From assembly GCA_020722285.1 (NCBI GenBank), contig DYLC01000005.1:1-33924 (forward strand): 33,924 nt of DNA, in the 5' to 3' direction. Position numbers and translations under genes: made by a program. Positions within the stretch are counted from its first letter, which is position 1, and each line of letters opens with the position of its first letter. This stretch comes from Desulfobulbus propionicus. GTDB taxonomy: Bacteria > Desulfobacterota > Dissulfuribacteria > Dissulfuribacterales > DYLC01. Shown piece by piece: positions 23,588 to 32,095 of this stretch. The notes under the pieces were generated by a model. The model did not search any database. It was not told where the DNA came from and saw only the letters and a program-made list of their open reading frames with translations.

Positions 23588-24889
23588 TTAATGAACCGGG
23601 CCTTTTCTGGCATATTTGGCAAGCAGATAAAAATCAACAAGACCGAGCGCTGTATAAAATACCACAAAGGCTGCAAGGGATATCGCCACCTGGGACACAG
23701 CAAGGGTAGAGACACCTTCGGATGTCCGCATCATGCCATAAACGAGCCAGGGCTGCCTGCCGACCTCTGCAACTATCCATCCGGCCTCATTGGCAATATA
23801 CGGCATGGGTATCATTAGCAGAAGAAGCTTCAACAAAGCTGGTGATGAAACCGGATCATTTCGTTTGAGCCATGCAAGCCCTCCAACGAGAGCAAACAGG
23901 AAGCCAAGGCCAACCATCACCCTGAAAGACCAGAATGTCAGCTCGACAGGTGGACGATCCTGTTTCGGAAAGTCTTTCAGACCCTTGACCTCTGCATCAA
24001 GTGTATGAAATGCAAGCATGCTCAACATGCCTGGTATTGGAAGCAGTTCCACTGCATTTTTTTCATTTGCCGGATCCGGAAGGGCAAAGAGATACATAGA
24101 AGCGTTTTTCCTGGTCTCCCAGTGAGACTCCATTGCAGCGAGCTTGGCAGGTTGAACTTTTGCCACTTCTGAGCCGTGAATATGGCCGTTAAAAACCTCA
24201 ACCAGCGCAAATATCAGCGTAAATGTGGCTGCCACCTTGAAGGATTTTGTGAAAAACTGTGTCTCATTTTTACGAAGCAGATGCCATGCAGAGACACCCA
24301 ATACAAAGAAACCAGCTAGGATGTATGCCCCACTTACGGTATGGATAAACTCAATCAGACCAAATGGATTTGTAATAACTGTAATAAAGTTATCCAGCTC
24401 GGCCCTGCCGTTTCTGAGCACATAGCCCACCGGATTTTGCATCCAGCCGTTTGCTATCAATATCCACAGGGCTGACAGATTTGATGATATCGCCACTATC
24501 CATATAAAAGTGGCATGAACGGCAGGCTTAACCTTGTCCCATGTGAAAAGCCAGAGGCCAACAAAGGTGGATTCCATGTAAAATGCCAGTGTAGCCTCAA
24601 TGGCCAGGAGAGAGCCAAATATGTCTCCCACATATTTCGAGTAGGACGACCAGTTTGTGCCAAACTGAAACTCAAGCGTGATGCCTGTCACGACCCCAAG
24701 CGCAAAGTTGATAAGGAAAAGTTTCCCCCAGAACTTGGCAGCGCGCTTGTAGTCCGCATCCCCTGTTTTCACATACTTGGTCTCATAAATCGCTGTCAGG
24801 ATACTGAGTCCAAGGGTCAAGGGGACAAACAAAAAGTGAAACATGGTGGCCACAGCAAACTGTAGCCTTGACAACAAAAGCACATCCAT
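23588..24889 (-). CDS. cydA: Cytochrome bd ubiquinol oxidase subunit I
   Basis: CydA carries hemes b558, b595 and d. In this 433-residue protein, heme ligands are visible: His18 (TMFHFLF), His183 (EFIHTVSGAY) and Met325 (SFRVMVGLG). Glu98 and Glu106 lie in the proton/heme region (AIEATLAFYMES). The Q-loop is short: QPAKLAAMESHWET is present but about 70-90 residues found in the long E. coli form (522 residues) are absent, so this is a short-Q-loop type. GWIVAEVGRQPW is the standard C-terminal motif. AGGAGG lies before the start. Upstream are MITE-like sequences. Confidence 0.96.
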   Translation of the reverse strand: MDVLLLSRLQFAVATMFHFLFVPLTLGLSILTAIYETKYVKTGDADYKRAAKFWGKLFLINFALGVVTGITLEFQFGTNWSSYSKYVGDIFGSLLAIEATLAFYMESTFVGLWLFTWDKVKPAVHATFIWIVAISSNLSALWILIANGWMQNPVGYVLRNGRAELDNFITVITNPFGLIEFIHTVSGAYILAGFFVLGVSAWHLLRKNETQFFTKSFKVAATFTLIFALVEVFNGHIHGSEVAKVQPAKLAAMESHWETRKNASMYLFALPDPANEKNAVELLPIPGMLSMLAFHTLDAEVKGLKDFPKQDRPPVELTFWSFRVMVGLGFLFALVGGLAWLKRNDPVSSPALLKLLLLMIPMPYIANEAGWIVAEVGRQPWLVYGMMRTSEGVSTLAVSQVAISLAAFVVFYTALGLVDFYLLAKYARKGPVH

Positions 24890-24913
24890 ATCAAAACCTC
24901 CTGTTGATGTATT

Positions 24914-24993
24914 GGGAAGTTCCCAAAATTGTTCATTTGCCTAATGACTGCGTTGCGTGTCGGAGAAAAATAGTTATTTCCTCACGCCTTGCC
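24914..24993 (-). repeat. Partial, inverted copy of the MITE-like element
   Basis: GAAGTTCCCAAAATT resembles the element's end, and TGCGTTGCGTGTCGGAGAAA at 24949 onward is close to the reverse complement of 25092-25116 in copy B. The similarity is imperfect, so this is probably a decayed fragment placed head to head with copy B in the cydA upstream region. Confidence 0.45.
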
Positions 24994-25010
24994 ATTGAAT
25001 AAAGCTGTTA

Positions 25011-25197
25011 GGGAGATTTCAAAAAATAGAAATTTCATTCAAGGGCAAGGCACGAAGAGGCGAAAGAGCGCAGCATACTCCCTCTATGTGAGCATTTTTT
25101 GCCGACAAGCAACGCAACTATGCCCTGCGCCTTGCAAGAAAAGGCAAGGCTTGGAAAGCTAAAGCTTGCGAGCGAAAAGGTATTTTTTGGTACCTCC
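25011..25197 (+). mobile_element. MITE-like element, copy B (longest)
   Basis: This 187-bp copy starts GGGAGATTTCAAAAAATAG and ends TATTTTTTGGTACCTCC, imperfect inverted ends. The interior contains CAAGGGCAAGG, an extra block of about 70 bp missing from copy A, then ATGCCCTGCGCCTTGCAAG and a stem GCCTTGC/GCAAGGC (25129-25150). It has no coding capacity. Its end is 3 bases from the stop of the small Cys-rich gene. It lies between that gene and cydA and could separate their transcripts. Confidence 0.75.
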
Positions 25198-25200
25198 ATG

Positions 25201-25431
25201 TTATTTGCTTCTACGAAAGGCGCTCTGTGATTTTTTGGCGGAACACCCCCGGCAGATATGAGCCTGTTCTCTTTCAATTTCCTGCTGGATACGATATGCA
25301 CAGTCCCGCATTACCCCGAAAAGCACCCTGCAACCGTCGTCAGGACACTTCTCGTCAGCCTCTGATGCAAGCTCAAGCATGGAGTTTGCTATGCCGCCAG
25401 CCTGCTTTAAAAGAGATTGCCGTTCGTCCAT
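25201..25431 (-). CDS. Small cysteine-containing protein upstream of cydAB
   Basis: This 76-residue protein starts at ATG 25431 behind GGAG with 8-base spacing; a start three codons earlier lacks a site. It is soluble and largely helical, with the pattern LASEADEKCPDDGCRVLFG, then DCAYRIQQEIEREQAHICRGC. The five Cys include CPDDGC and a C-terminal CxxC, which could bind a metal or form disulfides. I do not recognise a named family. It is on the same strand as cydAB, 311 bases upstream with a MITE-like element between, so co-expression is uncertain. Confidence 0.7.
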   Translation of the reverse strand: MDERQSLLKQAGGIANSMLELASEADEKCPDDGCRVLFGVMRDCAYRIQQEIEREQAHICRGCSAKKSQSAFRRSK

Positions 25432-25440
25432 AAAAAACAC

Positions 25441-25707
25441 TCCAATTTATTTTAAGACAACAAAGCAATCAATATGCCATTAAAATTAACAAATAAAATC
25501 AATATATTGAATGTCTATTACGTAGTAATGCCGCAAAAAATAAAACACTGAGACTATACGATACACTTAATATGCTTATTTTTAAAGATTTTATTGTAAA
25601 ATTATACAAGAGACATGATACAGTGTGGATAAATCATTCTTCGCCATGTATTGTTAAAATCTGCAAGCCGTTGACAGTTGGTCTGGTTTGTGACAACATA
25701 AAAAAAT
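25441..25707. other. AT-rich divergent intergenic region before gmhA
   Basis: No gene is seen. The only symmetric site is ATTACGTAGTAAT near 25516. TTGACA at 25671-25676 is a candidate -35 for gmhA, with CAACAT 17 bases on as a weak -10, which would put the transcript start very near the ATG. No ribosome site precedes gmhA. Confidence 0.4.
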
Positions 25708-26298
25708 ATGGACACAAAATACATAGAACTGATTCAAACTGCGCTGCAAAGGCATAATCAGCTTGTGCAGCAGTCACTTGAGACGCACAGCGAAAGGCTG
25801 ATTGAGCTTTCCATGCTGCTTGCCAAAACATTTCAAGAAAATTGCAAGCTCCTTCTCTGTGGCAATGGCGGAAGCGCCGCAGACGCCCAGCACATTGCAG
25901 CGGAGTTTGTAAACCGCTTCAAGATGGAAAGAAGACCACTGCCAGCCATTGCCCTCACTACTGACACTTCTATTTTGACTGCTATCGGCAATGATTATTC
26001 ATTTAACGAGGTGTTTTCAAAGCAGGTTGAGGCGCTTGCGTGTCCGGGGGATATTGTCTGGGGCATCAGCACAAGTGGCGCATCTGCCAACGTCATCAAG
26101 GCATTTGAGGCTGCCATTTCAAAAAAAGCCGTCATCGTAGGATTTGTAGGCAAAAACAAGGCGGCAGTTGAGCAACTTGGCGGTTTCGCTGTTGACGTGC
26201 CATCATCTGATACGCCTCGCATTCAGGAGACGCACATTTTCATGGCGCATTTAGTGTGTGAGATGGTAGAGAAAATAATATTTAAGAAGGATGGTTAA
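25708..26298 (+). CDS. gmhA: Sedoheptulose-7-phosphate isomerase
   Basis: GmhA converts sedoheptulose-7-phosphate to D-glycero-D-manno-heptose-7-phosphate, the first step to LPS-core heptose. The 196-residue SIS-fold protein has CGNGGSAADAQHIAAEFVNR with Zn ligands His62 and Glu66, GISTSGASANV as the sugar-phosphate loop, and RIQETHIFMAH with Gln173 and His181. Length is standard. It is a single gene on the plus strand between minus-strand blocks. No Shine-Dalgarno sequence is visible before ATG 25708, so translation may be leaderless or start weakly. Confidence 0.95.
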   Translation: MDTKYIELIQTALQRHNQLVQQSLETHSERLIELSMLLAKTFQENCKLLLCGNGGSAADAQHIAAEFVNRFKMERRPLPAIALTTDTSILTAIGNDYSFNEVFSKQVEALACPGDIVWGISTSGASANVIKAFEAAISKKAVIVGFVGKNKAAVEQLGGFAVDVPSSDTPRIQETHIFMAHLVCEMVEKIIFKKDG

Positions 26299-26311
26299 GC
26301 AAAACACACCT

Positions 26312-26353
26312 TTTGTTTGTAAGATCTGTCTGTTTGCTTGTAAGACCTGTCTG
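26312..26353 (+). repeat. Two tandem 21-bp repeats after gmhA
   Basis: TTTGTTTGTAAGATCTGTCTG (26312-26332) is followed directly by a second 21-base copy (26333-26353) differing at two positions. It lies 14 bases after the gmhA stop. Confidence 0.75.
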
Positions 26354-26381
26354 TCTTCATAAAACTTGGCATTTAACTTTA

Positions 26382-26398
26382 TGGAGGTTCCAAAAACT
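26382..26398 (+). repeat. Solo end of the MITE-like element
   Basis: GGAGGTTCCAAAAACTTT is nearly identical to the outer end of copies A and C, but no interior sequence follows. It is probably a solo terminal repeat or deletion relic. Confidence 0.4.
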
Positions 26399-26448
26399 TT
26401 ATTAAAGCTGGGGTAACGTAATCTGTTCCCATTGTCTGAGACCTGCTC

Positions 26449-27003
26449 TCAACCCTGAAAAAGTGAAAGGTTTGCTGTGAGGTCTTCTGCTTCTTTAAGC
26501 ACAGGAAGGCATGAGAGGTCTTTGAGTTCAAAAAATTCGAGGAATGCACGGGTAGTACCGTATAGCAATGGGCGGCCTGGGGTCTCTTTCCTGCCTGCAA
26601 TGCGGATGAGTTTTCTGTCCAGCAGATACCTGAGCGATGCGCTTGAATCTACTCCCCTCAATTGTTCAACTTCTGCCCTTGAGACAGGCTGCTTATAGGC
26701 TATTATGGCGAGGGTTTCCTGTGTAGCCCTGCTCATGCGATCCTTGTAGGTTTGCCTGATTCTTGACACCCAAACCCTGCATGTCCTGCTGGTCTGCATT
26801 CTGTATCCCCCTCCAACCTCGGCTATCTCAATGCCACGGCTGTGATACTCAGTCTGTAATATCGTAAGGACTTCCTTGATGCTTTTTAAGGAAAATTCAG
26901 GCAAAACAGAGACAAGTTCTCTGGCTGAAACAGGATGATCTGCTGCGAATAGAATGGATTCTATTATCCGTTTGAGTGAAGGAGGCGATTCTGTCAGACT
27001 CAC
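26449..27003 (-). CDS. scpB: Segregation and condensation protein B
   Basis: ScpB is the winged-helix kite subunit of the SMC-ScpAB condensin and acts in chromosome segregation. The 184-residue protein has the N-terminal block LKRIIESILFAADHPVSARELVSVLP (in parts) and the family core RATQETLAIIAYKQPVSRAEVEQLRGVDSS, then LLDRKLIRIAGRKETPGRPLLYGTT. Length is normal. scpA is not next to it in the window; the gene downstream of the kinase block on the same strand precedes it by 18 bases, so it may be read through from that unit. Confidence 0.95.
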   Translation of the reverse strand: MSLTESPPSLKRIIESILFAADHPVSARELVSVLPEFSLKSIKEVLTILQTEYHSRGIEIAEVGGGYRMQTSRTCRVWVSRIRQTYKDRMSRATQETLAIIAYKQPVSRAEVEQLRGVDSSASLRYLLDRKLIRIAGRKETPGRPLLYGTTRAFLEFFELKDLSCLPVLKEAEDLTANLSLFQG

Positions 27004-27021
27004 TGCGCCTTGGACAACATA

Positions 27022-29169
27022 TCAACCTTGCAGTAAAAGCTGATGAATCAGCGCGTTAAGTTTTTCGATCTTGCAGGGTTTGGACATGACAGCATCAACT
27101 CCTTTTAAGCTGAGGTCTTGTCCTTCAAACTCAGCCCCCCAACCAGTCAGGAGTATCACGCTTGGCTTGACATCAGACTCCTTTGCCTTCTTGGCGATTT
27201 CCCAGCCTGTTATACCAGGCATCCCAAGGTCTGTAATCACGAGGTCAAAATGTTTATTTGTAAGCGCTGACATTGCCTCTTTTGGATCGGACAAACATAT
27301 GACAGTATGCCCCTCAGCCTCAAGCATTGAGGCAATCACTTCTGCGATGTCTTCCTCATCGTCAATTACCATAATATCAAGATATTTTTTGACTGAACCG
27401 TCAGTTTTTGCTGGCGTATCCTGTGTAATTTTAACTACTGGCAGTTTAACCCGAAAAGTTGTACCTTTTTCAAGAGTAGTCTCTACTTCTATGATGCCTT
27501 TTGCCGCTTTGATTGCTGTATAGGCTACACTTAATCCAAGGCCAGAAGCTGCAACACCTTTCGTTGTAAAAAAAGGATCAAATATTCGCCTTTTTACCTC
27601 TTCAGTCATGCCAACACCTGTGTCAGATACTTCCAATATGGCGAAATCTCCCAATTGAAAAAGTTTGACATGGACGTTTCCGCCCCGAGGCATTGCTTCA
27701 ATCGCGTTGATTAAGAGATCTGTAACCATTTCTCTGAAATCTGCTTCATTCATTGCCACTTTCTGACAAATCTCAAGCTCTGTTGAGATTTCTATAAGGA
27801 GTCCCTTTTTTAAGGCCTCATCTTGCCAGACTGGTTTGGTAAACTCCACCACTTCAAGGATGGCCTGGGAAGCTTCAACAGCATTTTTGATTGAAGACGG
27901 CTCTCCCACACGCGTAAAGGCTTGCAGCCTTCTGACTGCCTGCGCTCCATCCATTACAGAATATTCAATATTTTTCAGACGCCTTTTCAGTGTAGGATCT
28001 TCAATGGACATATCCAGCAACTGCACGTTTCCCAATATCGAGGCCAGAAGATTGTTAAACTTATGAGCTATCCCTTCGGCAATTACCATCAATGCCTTGT
28101 GTTTTTCAGCAACCAGCAGCTTTTCTGCGGCTGCCTTCTGCTCTGAAATGTCGTGGATGATGAGCATGCTTTGCTGTGGCTTGTCAGAATCCTGTGAGCC
28201 GAGTGAATGAAGAAAGACATCTGCATTAAAGACACTGCCATTTTTTCTTTTAATCAGTGTCTCCGTAAGGTTAGTTACGCCGTGATCAAGCTGGCCAGCC
28301 CTGAGCCCAACATAGCTTTCCGGTACAGGGAACAAGATTGCAGGGTTGTTGTATAAAAGCTCATTTTTTGCAAAACCTGTCAGTTTCAACAAACTTGGGT
28401 TCAACATCTGTATTTTACCATCCTGTCCAACTATGCAGATCCCCTGAGGCGCTGAGGAAATGATAGCTTCAAGCTGCGTAAGTGTTTGACTGATTTCAAG
28501 ATTGGCATTCTGCAGGTCACGCGTCCTTTCTTCCACCACTTTCTGGAGATACTCGTGGCTTTTGTCTAACCGCTCCTTCATGGCTGTGGTTTCCAGAAGT
28601 CCGCTGATGATCTGAGCAAGCAGGATAAGCTCGCGGCGTCTCTGAGGGGAAATTGCCTTGACATAGGAGGTGCTGAGATTTAAAACACCAAACTGTTTAA
28701 GCGGAAGACAGACGATGGTCTTGATGGGTACTTTTGAACCGATTTTGAGAAAAACGCTATCGTTTTCAAGGGCTACATCCTCGATAAAAATTGCCTCCTG
28801 GTTTTCAAAAACTTTCCAGGCAATGCCCTCTCCCTTTTTAAAGGACAGATCAAAGTTTATTTCAGCCTGTTTGTCCGCCTTTAAAATATCCAGGACTCCA
28901 GCCGCAGCAGCAAGCTTAAGGGTATTTTCTTCCTGAACGAAAAGCAGGATAGATGCATTCTCAAAGTCAAGCTCTTCTACAAGCACGTGAACACTTTTTT
29001 TGAGAATATCCTGTATAAATATGCTGTTCTTGGCGATCTCAAGCAGACGAAAGATAACACCCATGGCCTTGATGGTGTCATTTTTCTTGACATTTATCTC
29101 CAAAAGACCTGAGCGCAAAAGCTCTTCAAGATTTTTCATTGTGTTCGGACTCATTTCAAGGTTTCCCAT
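27022..29169 (-). CDS. Hybrid GAF-PAS histidine kinase with C-terminal receiver
   Basis: This is a soluble 715-residue kinase. GAF is at about 40-195 (ILLFVQEENTLKLAAA, GEGIAWKVFENQE), a coiled linker at 195-230 and PAS at 232-345 (GICIVGQDGKIQMLNPSLLKL). HisKA has phospho-acceptor His369 in EGIAHKFNNLLA. The HATPase has LINAIEAMPRGG, VSDTGVGM, FDPFFTTKG and GLGLSVAY. A receiver at about 597-712 has Asp647 in LVITDLGMPG and the Lys in MSKPCK. No membrane helix is seen, so it senses a cytoplasmic signal. I give ATG 29169 (GGTGA site); ATG 29154 would make an ATGA overlap with the upstream HDOD gene. It is probably coupled to that gene. Confidence 0.92.
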   Translation of the reverse strand: MGNLEMSPNTMKNLEELLRSGLLEINVKKNDTIKAMGVIFRLLEIAKNSIFIQDILKKSVHVLVEELDFENASILLFVQEENTLKLAAAAGVLDILKADKQAEINFDLSFKKGEGIAWKVFENQEAIFIEDVALENDSVFLKIGSKVPIKTIVCLPLKQFGVLNLSTSYVKAISPQRRRELILLAQIISGLLETTAMKERLDKSHEYLQKVVEERTRDLQNANLEISQTLTQLEAIISSAPQGICIVGQDGKIQMLNPSLLKLTGFAKNELLYNNPAILFPVPESYVGLRAGQLDHGVTNLTETLIKRKNGSVFNADVFLHSLGSQDSDKPQQSMLIIHDISEQKAAAEKLLVAEKHKALMVIAEGIAHKFNNLLASILGNVQLLDMSIEDPTLKRRLKNIEYSVMDGAQAVRRLQAFTRVGEPSSIKNAVEASQAILEVVEFTKPVWQDEALKKGLLIEISTELEICQKVAMNEADFREMVTDLLINAIEAMPRGGNVHVKLFQLGDFAILEVSDTGVGMTEEVKRRIFDPFFTTKGVAASGLGLSVAYTAIKAAKGIIEVETTLEKGTTFRVKLPVVKITQDTPAKTDGSVKKYLDIMVIDDEEDIAEVIASMLEAEGHTVICLSDPKEAMSALTNKHFDLVITDLGMPGITGWEIAKKAKESDVKPSVILLTGWGAEFEGQDLSLKGVDAVMSKPCKIEKLNALIHQLLLQG

Positions 29170-30038
29170 GTAGAATTCACCAATGCCCTGAACTTCTCCG
29201 CAAGTTCATACTGCTTCAAATGTTTTTCTTTGGTAAGGCCAAGCAATTCAAGCGCTGACTCATCTAAAGGGGTTTTATGGGTCAAAATATGTGCCTCTTC
29301 ACCTGTTTTGCTGATGTTATCTGCAATATGCACTATTGCCAGTTCCTTTTTGTGTGAATTTGAGGCGGAAGGGTTGTGATGATATTTTATTGCTAAAGCA
29401 ATATGTACAGGCAGCGACCATTTGCATGCCAGAAGAAAGCCTAATTCTGTATGTGAACACCCTTGCTGAATCTCATTTTCATACAAAGAAAGCCTGGTTA
29501 TAGCTGACATTGCAGCAACGCTATCAAAAAGATCAGGCAAGGCAGTGGCAACCGTTATTCGACCGATATCATGAAGAAGTCCCATCAGATAAATGCCATC
29601 CAGGCATATCAAAGAGTCATACTTAGTCGCCATGTCCCTTGCAATCATGGCTGTCAGCAGACTGTGCTTCCAAAAAAGATCTGGCTCAAAGGATTTAGCC
29701 AGTTTTTGGGGTGAAAACTGCTGTTTTATGGCAATTGTAAGGCAGATACTGAGCACTTCTCTTATCCCAAGGATATCAATAGCCCTTTGAATGCTTGTAA
29801 CCTCTCCCCTGGCTCCATAAAAAGCGCTGTTTGCCATTTTGAGGATTTGAGAGCAAAGTGAGGGATCCATCAAAAGAAAATCTTTTAATTCCAAAATATT
29901 AAGATTGTCATCTTTTAAAAACTCCAAAAGATTTGCAAGAAGAGAGCTCGTCAGGGGCAAAGACTCTTCATTGCACACACATGTAGCTATAGTATTTTCT
30001 AACATGTCTGCATTATCTTCAGAGGCTACGATATTCAT
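29151..30038 (-). CDS. HDOD-domain signalling protein
   Basis: This is a 295-residue protein. I start at ATG 30038 because GGAG lies 7 bases upstream; the longer frame adds 16 non-conserved residues. The HDOD domain spans about 25-225: LPLTSSLLANLLEFLKDD, DFLLMDPSLCSQILKMANSAF, ITSIQRAIDILG-type helix (here VTSIQRAIDILG), LLHDIGRI and HTELGFLLACKWSLP. HDOD proteins are regulators of signalling and motility without known catalysis; the HD here is followed by IGRI but lacks a full phosphohydrolase set. Its stop overlaps the hybrid kinase downstream, which makes the pair a likely two-part signalling unit. Confidence 0.9.
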   Translation of the reverse strand: MNIVASEDNADMLENTIATCVCNEESLPLTSSLLANLLEFLKDDNLNILELKDFLLMDPSLCSQILKMANSAFYGARGEVTSIQRAIDILGIREVLSICLTIAIKQQFSPQKLAKSFEPDLFWKHSLLTAMIARDMATKYDSLICLDGIYLMGLLHDIGRITVATALPDLFDSVAAMSAITRLSLYENEIQQGCSHTELGFLLACKWSLPVHIALAIKYHHNPSASNSHKKELAIVHIADNISKTGEEAHILTHKTPLDESALELLGLTKEKHLKQYELAEKFRALVNSTWETLK

Positions 30039-30144
30039 AAAAATACTCCAGAGGCCATTCGAAGTTGACCATAGATACAAACCCAATATAAATATAACAA
30101 TACTATCATTTCAAGGGAAAAAAACAAGAAAATATGCAAAAAGA

Positions 30145-30915
30145 TTACAAATTGGTGCTCACGTTGATCATGGTTTCAAGCACAGCATATGAGTTTGGAA
30201 TAGTTTTCAGATGCAAACAATGCAGCTTTTTTGCTGTATTCCACCCTTCAGCCAACTGCTGTGGGGAAGGTTTCAGGCGCATCACCTCCTTAGCCGACCT
30301 TATAGAAAGATGCCTTAGGCAGTAGAGTGTGCCCATCTGAATTTGCTGGGCGCTGTCTTCCTTCTCAGCACAGGAAGAACAGAGCACGCCCTTGCCATGT
30401 TGCTCAATCGTTACGCTGTTTCCAGTGGGTTTGTTTCCACATTTTACGCAAAATTGCAACTCAGGGGCATAGCCCACAAGGGCCAGAAGTCTGAGCTTGA
30501 AAAAAAGTGTAAGCTTGTAAATATCCTGCTTTTGAGAAAGACAGTTGAGATAGTAAAGCAGGTTGCGGAAGATATCTATATGAGGATCCATTTCTTTTGT
30601 CCAGCGATGGATCAGTTCACAGCAAAGGTTTGCTGCTGTGAAAGAAAGAAAGTCCTGCCTTAGAGCCTCAAAGGACATCTTAATCTTGACTGAGTCAAGA
30701 CGCGTAAAACCTGTTGCACGCGGCATTACAAGGCTTGCATCCAGAAACGAAAAGGGTTCAAGGGCATTAACAAACCTGTGTAATGATTTTTTAGCTCCCT
30801 TTGCAATGGTTTCTATTTTTCCATGCTCAGGCGTGAAAAGGGTAATAAGCCTGTCTGATTCAGCAAAATCGCGGGTTGCTATTACAATAGCTTCTGTTTC
30901 AATGGGTTGTTGCAT
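30145..30915 (-). CDS. recO: DNA repair protein RecO
   Basis: RecO acts with RecR in loading RecA during recombination repair. I start at ATG 30915 (256 residues), where the OB-fold start QPIETEAIVIATRDFAESDRL begins; the frame upstream runs through repeat sequence and is not RecO-like. The zinc finger is C156/C159 (CVKCG) with C179/C182 (CSSC). HGKIETIAKGAKKS is the typical early motif. The ribosome site is weak. A MITE-like element lies 95 bases upstream, between recO and the PPIase gene. Confidence 0.93.
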   Translation of the reverse strand: MQQPIETEAIVIATRDFAESDRLITLFTPEHGKIETIAKGAKKSLHRFVNALEPFSFLDASLVMPRATGFTRLDSVKIKMSFEALRQDFLSFTAANLCCELIHRWTKEMDPHIDIFRNLLYYLNCLSQKQDIYKLTLFFKLRLLALVGYAPELQFCVKCGNKPTGNSVTIEQHGKGVLCSSCAEKEDSAQQIQMGTLYCLRHLSIRSAKEVMRLKPSPQQLAEGWNTAKKLHCLHLKTIPNSYAVLETMINVSTNL

Positions 30916-31010
30916 ATAACTGACGGCAGAGTGGCTGAGAAAATATTTTTTGATTGCATAAAAGAGGGAAAGGCTGAAAAAACAAATAGTCCATAAGTGA
31001 GTATTTACAG

Positions 31011-31125
31011 GGGAGGTTCCCAAAAATGTCCTTTTGCTCGCAAGCTTTAGCTTTCCAATCCTTGCCTTTTATTGCAAGGCGCAGGGCATGGCTGCGTAGC
31101 TTGTCAACGAAAAATGCTCACGTAC
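31011..31125 (-). mobile_element. MITE-like element, copy C
   Basis: On the minus strand this matches the right-hand two thirds of copy B: GTGAGCATTTTTCGTTGACA, CATGCCCTGCGCCTTGCAAT, AGCTAAAGCTTGCGAGC and the end TTTTTGGGAACCTCCCC. The left end is missing. It starts 5 bases after the stop of the PPIase gene. Confidence 0.7.
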
Positions 31126-31129
31126 AGAC

Positions 31130-32089
31130 TTACAGGAGAATCTTAATGGTGGCTTTGGAGCGTAATTGCCGTAGCCATTCTTCAAATTTTACATTTATTT
31201 TTTTTCGATAGATCTCATCCTTAAGCTTTTCCTTCAGTTCCTCGTCTATATTGTTCTGTTGCATTGAAGTCTGGGTGTATTTAAACATCTGAAATCCTAT
31301 CGGCGTTTCTACAATGTCGCTTAGTTCGCCAGGCTTAAGTTGTTGAATTATATTTTTAATAAATGGCGCCAGTTCCTGTTCGGAAAATGTCCCAAGCATC
31401 CCACCTTCTGCTGCTACAGAAGGGTCTGCAATCTGCATTGCCGCATCTTCAAAAGAGACTCCGGACTGGATAGCCTTGCGAGCTGTTGCAAGACGCTCTT
31501 TTGCTTTCAACATGGATTCAGTCTGACTGTCTGCCGGCTTCACAGATATGTGATAAATCTCCAGTTTATTTGTATCTGGCTTATGCTGCTTACCTTCTTT
31601 TTTTAAAGAATCAACTAACTCTTCATCTGTTACAACGATTTTAGACTTTACCTGAAATCTGATAAGCTTCGAACGCTCAATCTGAGATTTTATTTCGTCT
31701 TTATATTGCTCAAAGGATATGCCGTCTTTTTCAAGTTTGGACTTTAATTGGTCAACAGATATCTGATTTGAAGCGCACAATTTGGTCAGATAGTCATCAA
31801 TCTCTGCAGCATTTACAGAAATACCAAGCCGTTTTATCTCATCAGCAGCAAGATACTCATCTATGACTTGTGGCAAGAGCTGAGTTAATGCCTCACGCCT
31901 GGTTGCCTCGTCAATAATACGCTTGTTTTTAAATTCATATTGCTTGAAATATGGTTCAGCCTTTTTCTCAAGCTCCGACAGAGTGATCACCTGATTGTTG
32001 ACAATGGCAACTATTTTATCAACAACTGCTGCTTCTCCCCTGGGGCTTATCCAGAAGAGCAAGAATAGAACTGCAATAATTCTATACAC
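31130..32089 (-). CDS. SurA-type periplasmic chaperone/peptidyl-prolyl isomerase
   Basis: This is a 319-residue exported protein. Residues 1-20 are a signal peptide (IIAVLFLLFWISPRGEAA). SurA_N chaperone helices follow (about 20-170; VDKIVAIVNNQVITLSELEKK, EYLAADEIKRLGI), then a parvulin/PPIC domain (about 180-285; EIYHISVK, ATARKAIQSGVSFEDAA, GGMLGTFSEQELAP, IGFQMFKYTQ). SurA escorts outer-membrane proteins. There is one parvulin domain rather than the two of E. coli SurA. It sits 6 bases after the IHF gene. It may serve the outer-membrane export locus at the left end of the window; that link is inference. Confidence 0.9.
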   Translation of the reverse strand: MYRIIAVLFLLFWISPRGEAAVVDKIVAIVNNQVITLSELEKKAEPYFKQYEFKNKRIIDEATRREALTQLLPQVIDEYLAADEIKRLGISVNAAEIDDYLTKLCASNQISVDQLKSKLEKDGISFEQYKDEIKSQIERSKLIRFQVKSKIVVTDEELVDSLKKEGKQHKPDTNKLEIYHISVKPADSQTESMLKAKERLATARKAIQSGVSFEDAAMQIADPSVAAEGGMLGTFSEQELAPFIKNIIQQLKPGELSDIVETPIGFQMFKYTQTSMQQNNIDEELKEKLKDEIYRKKINVKFEEWLRQLRSKATIKILL

Positions 32090-32095
32090 GTTAGC

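Noticed and set aside
30916-31023. N-terminal extension of recO
   Set aside because: It reads through the repeat-flanking sequence and RecO similarity begins only at the ATG at 30915.
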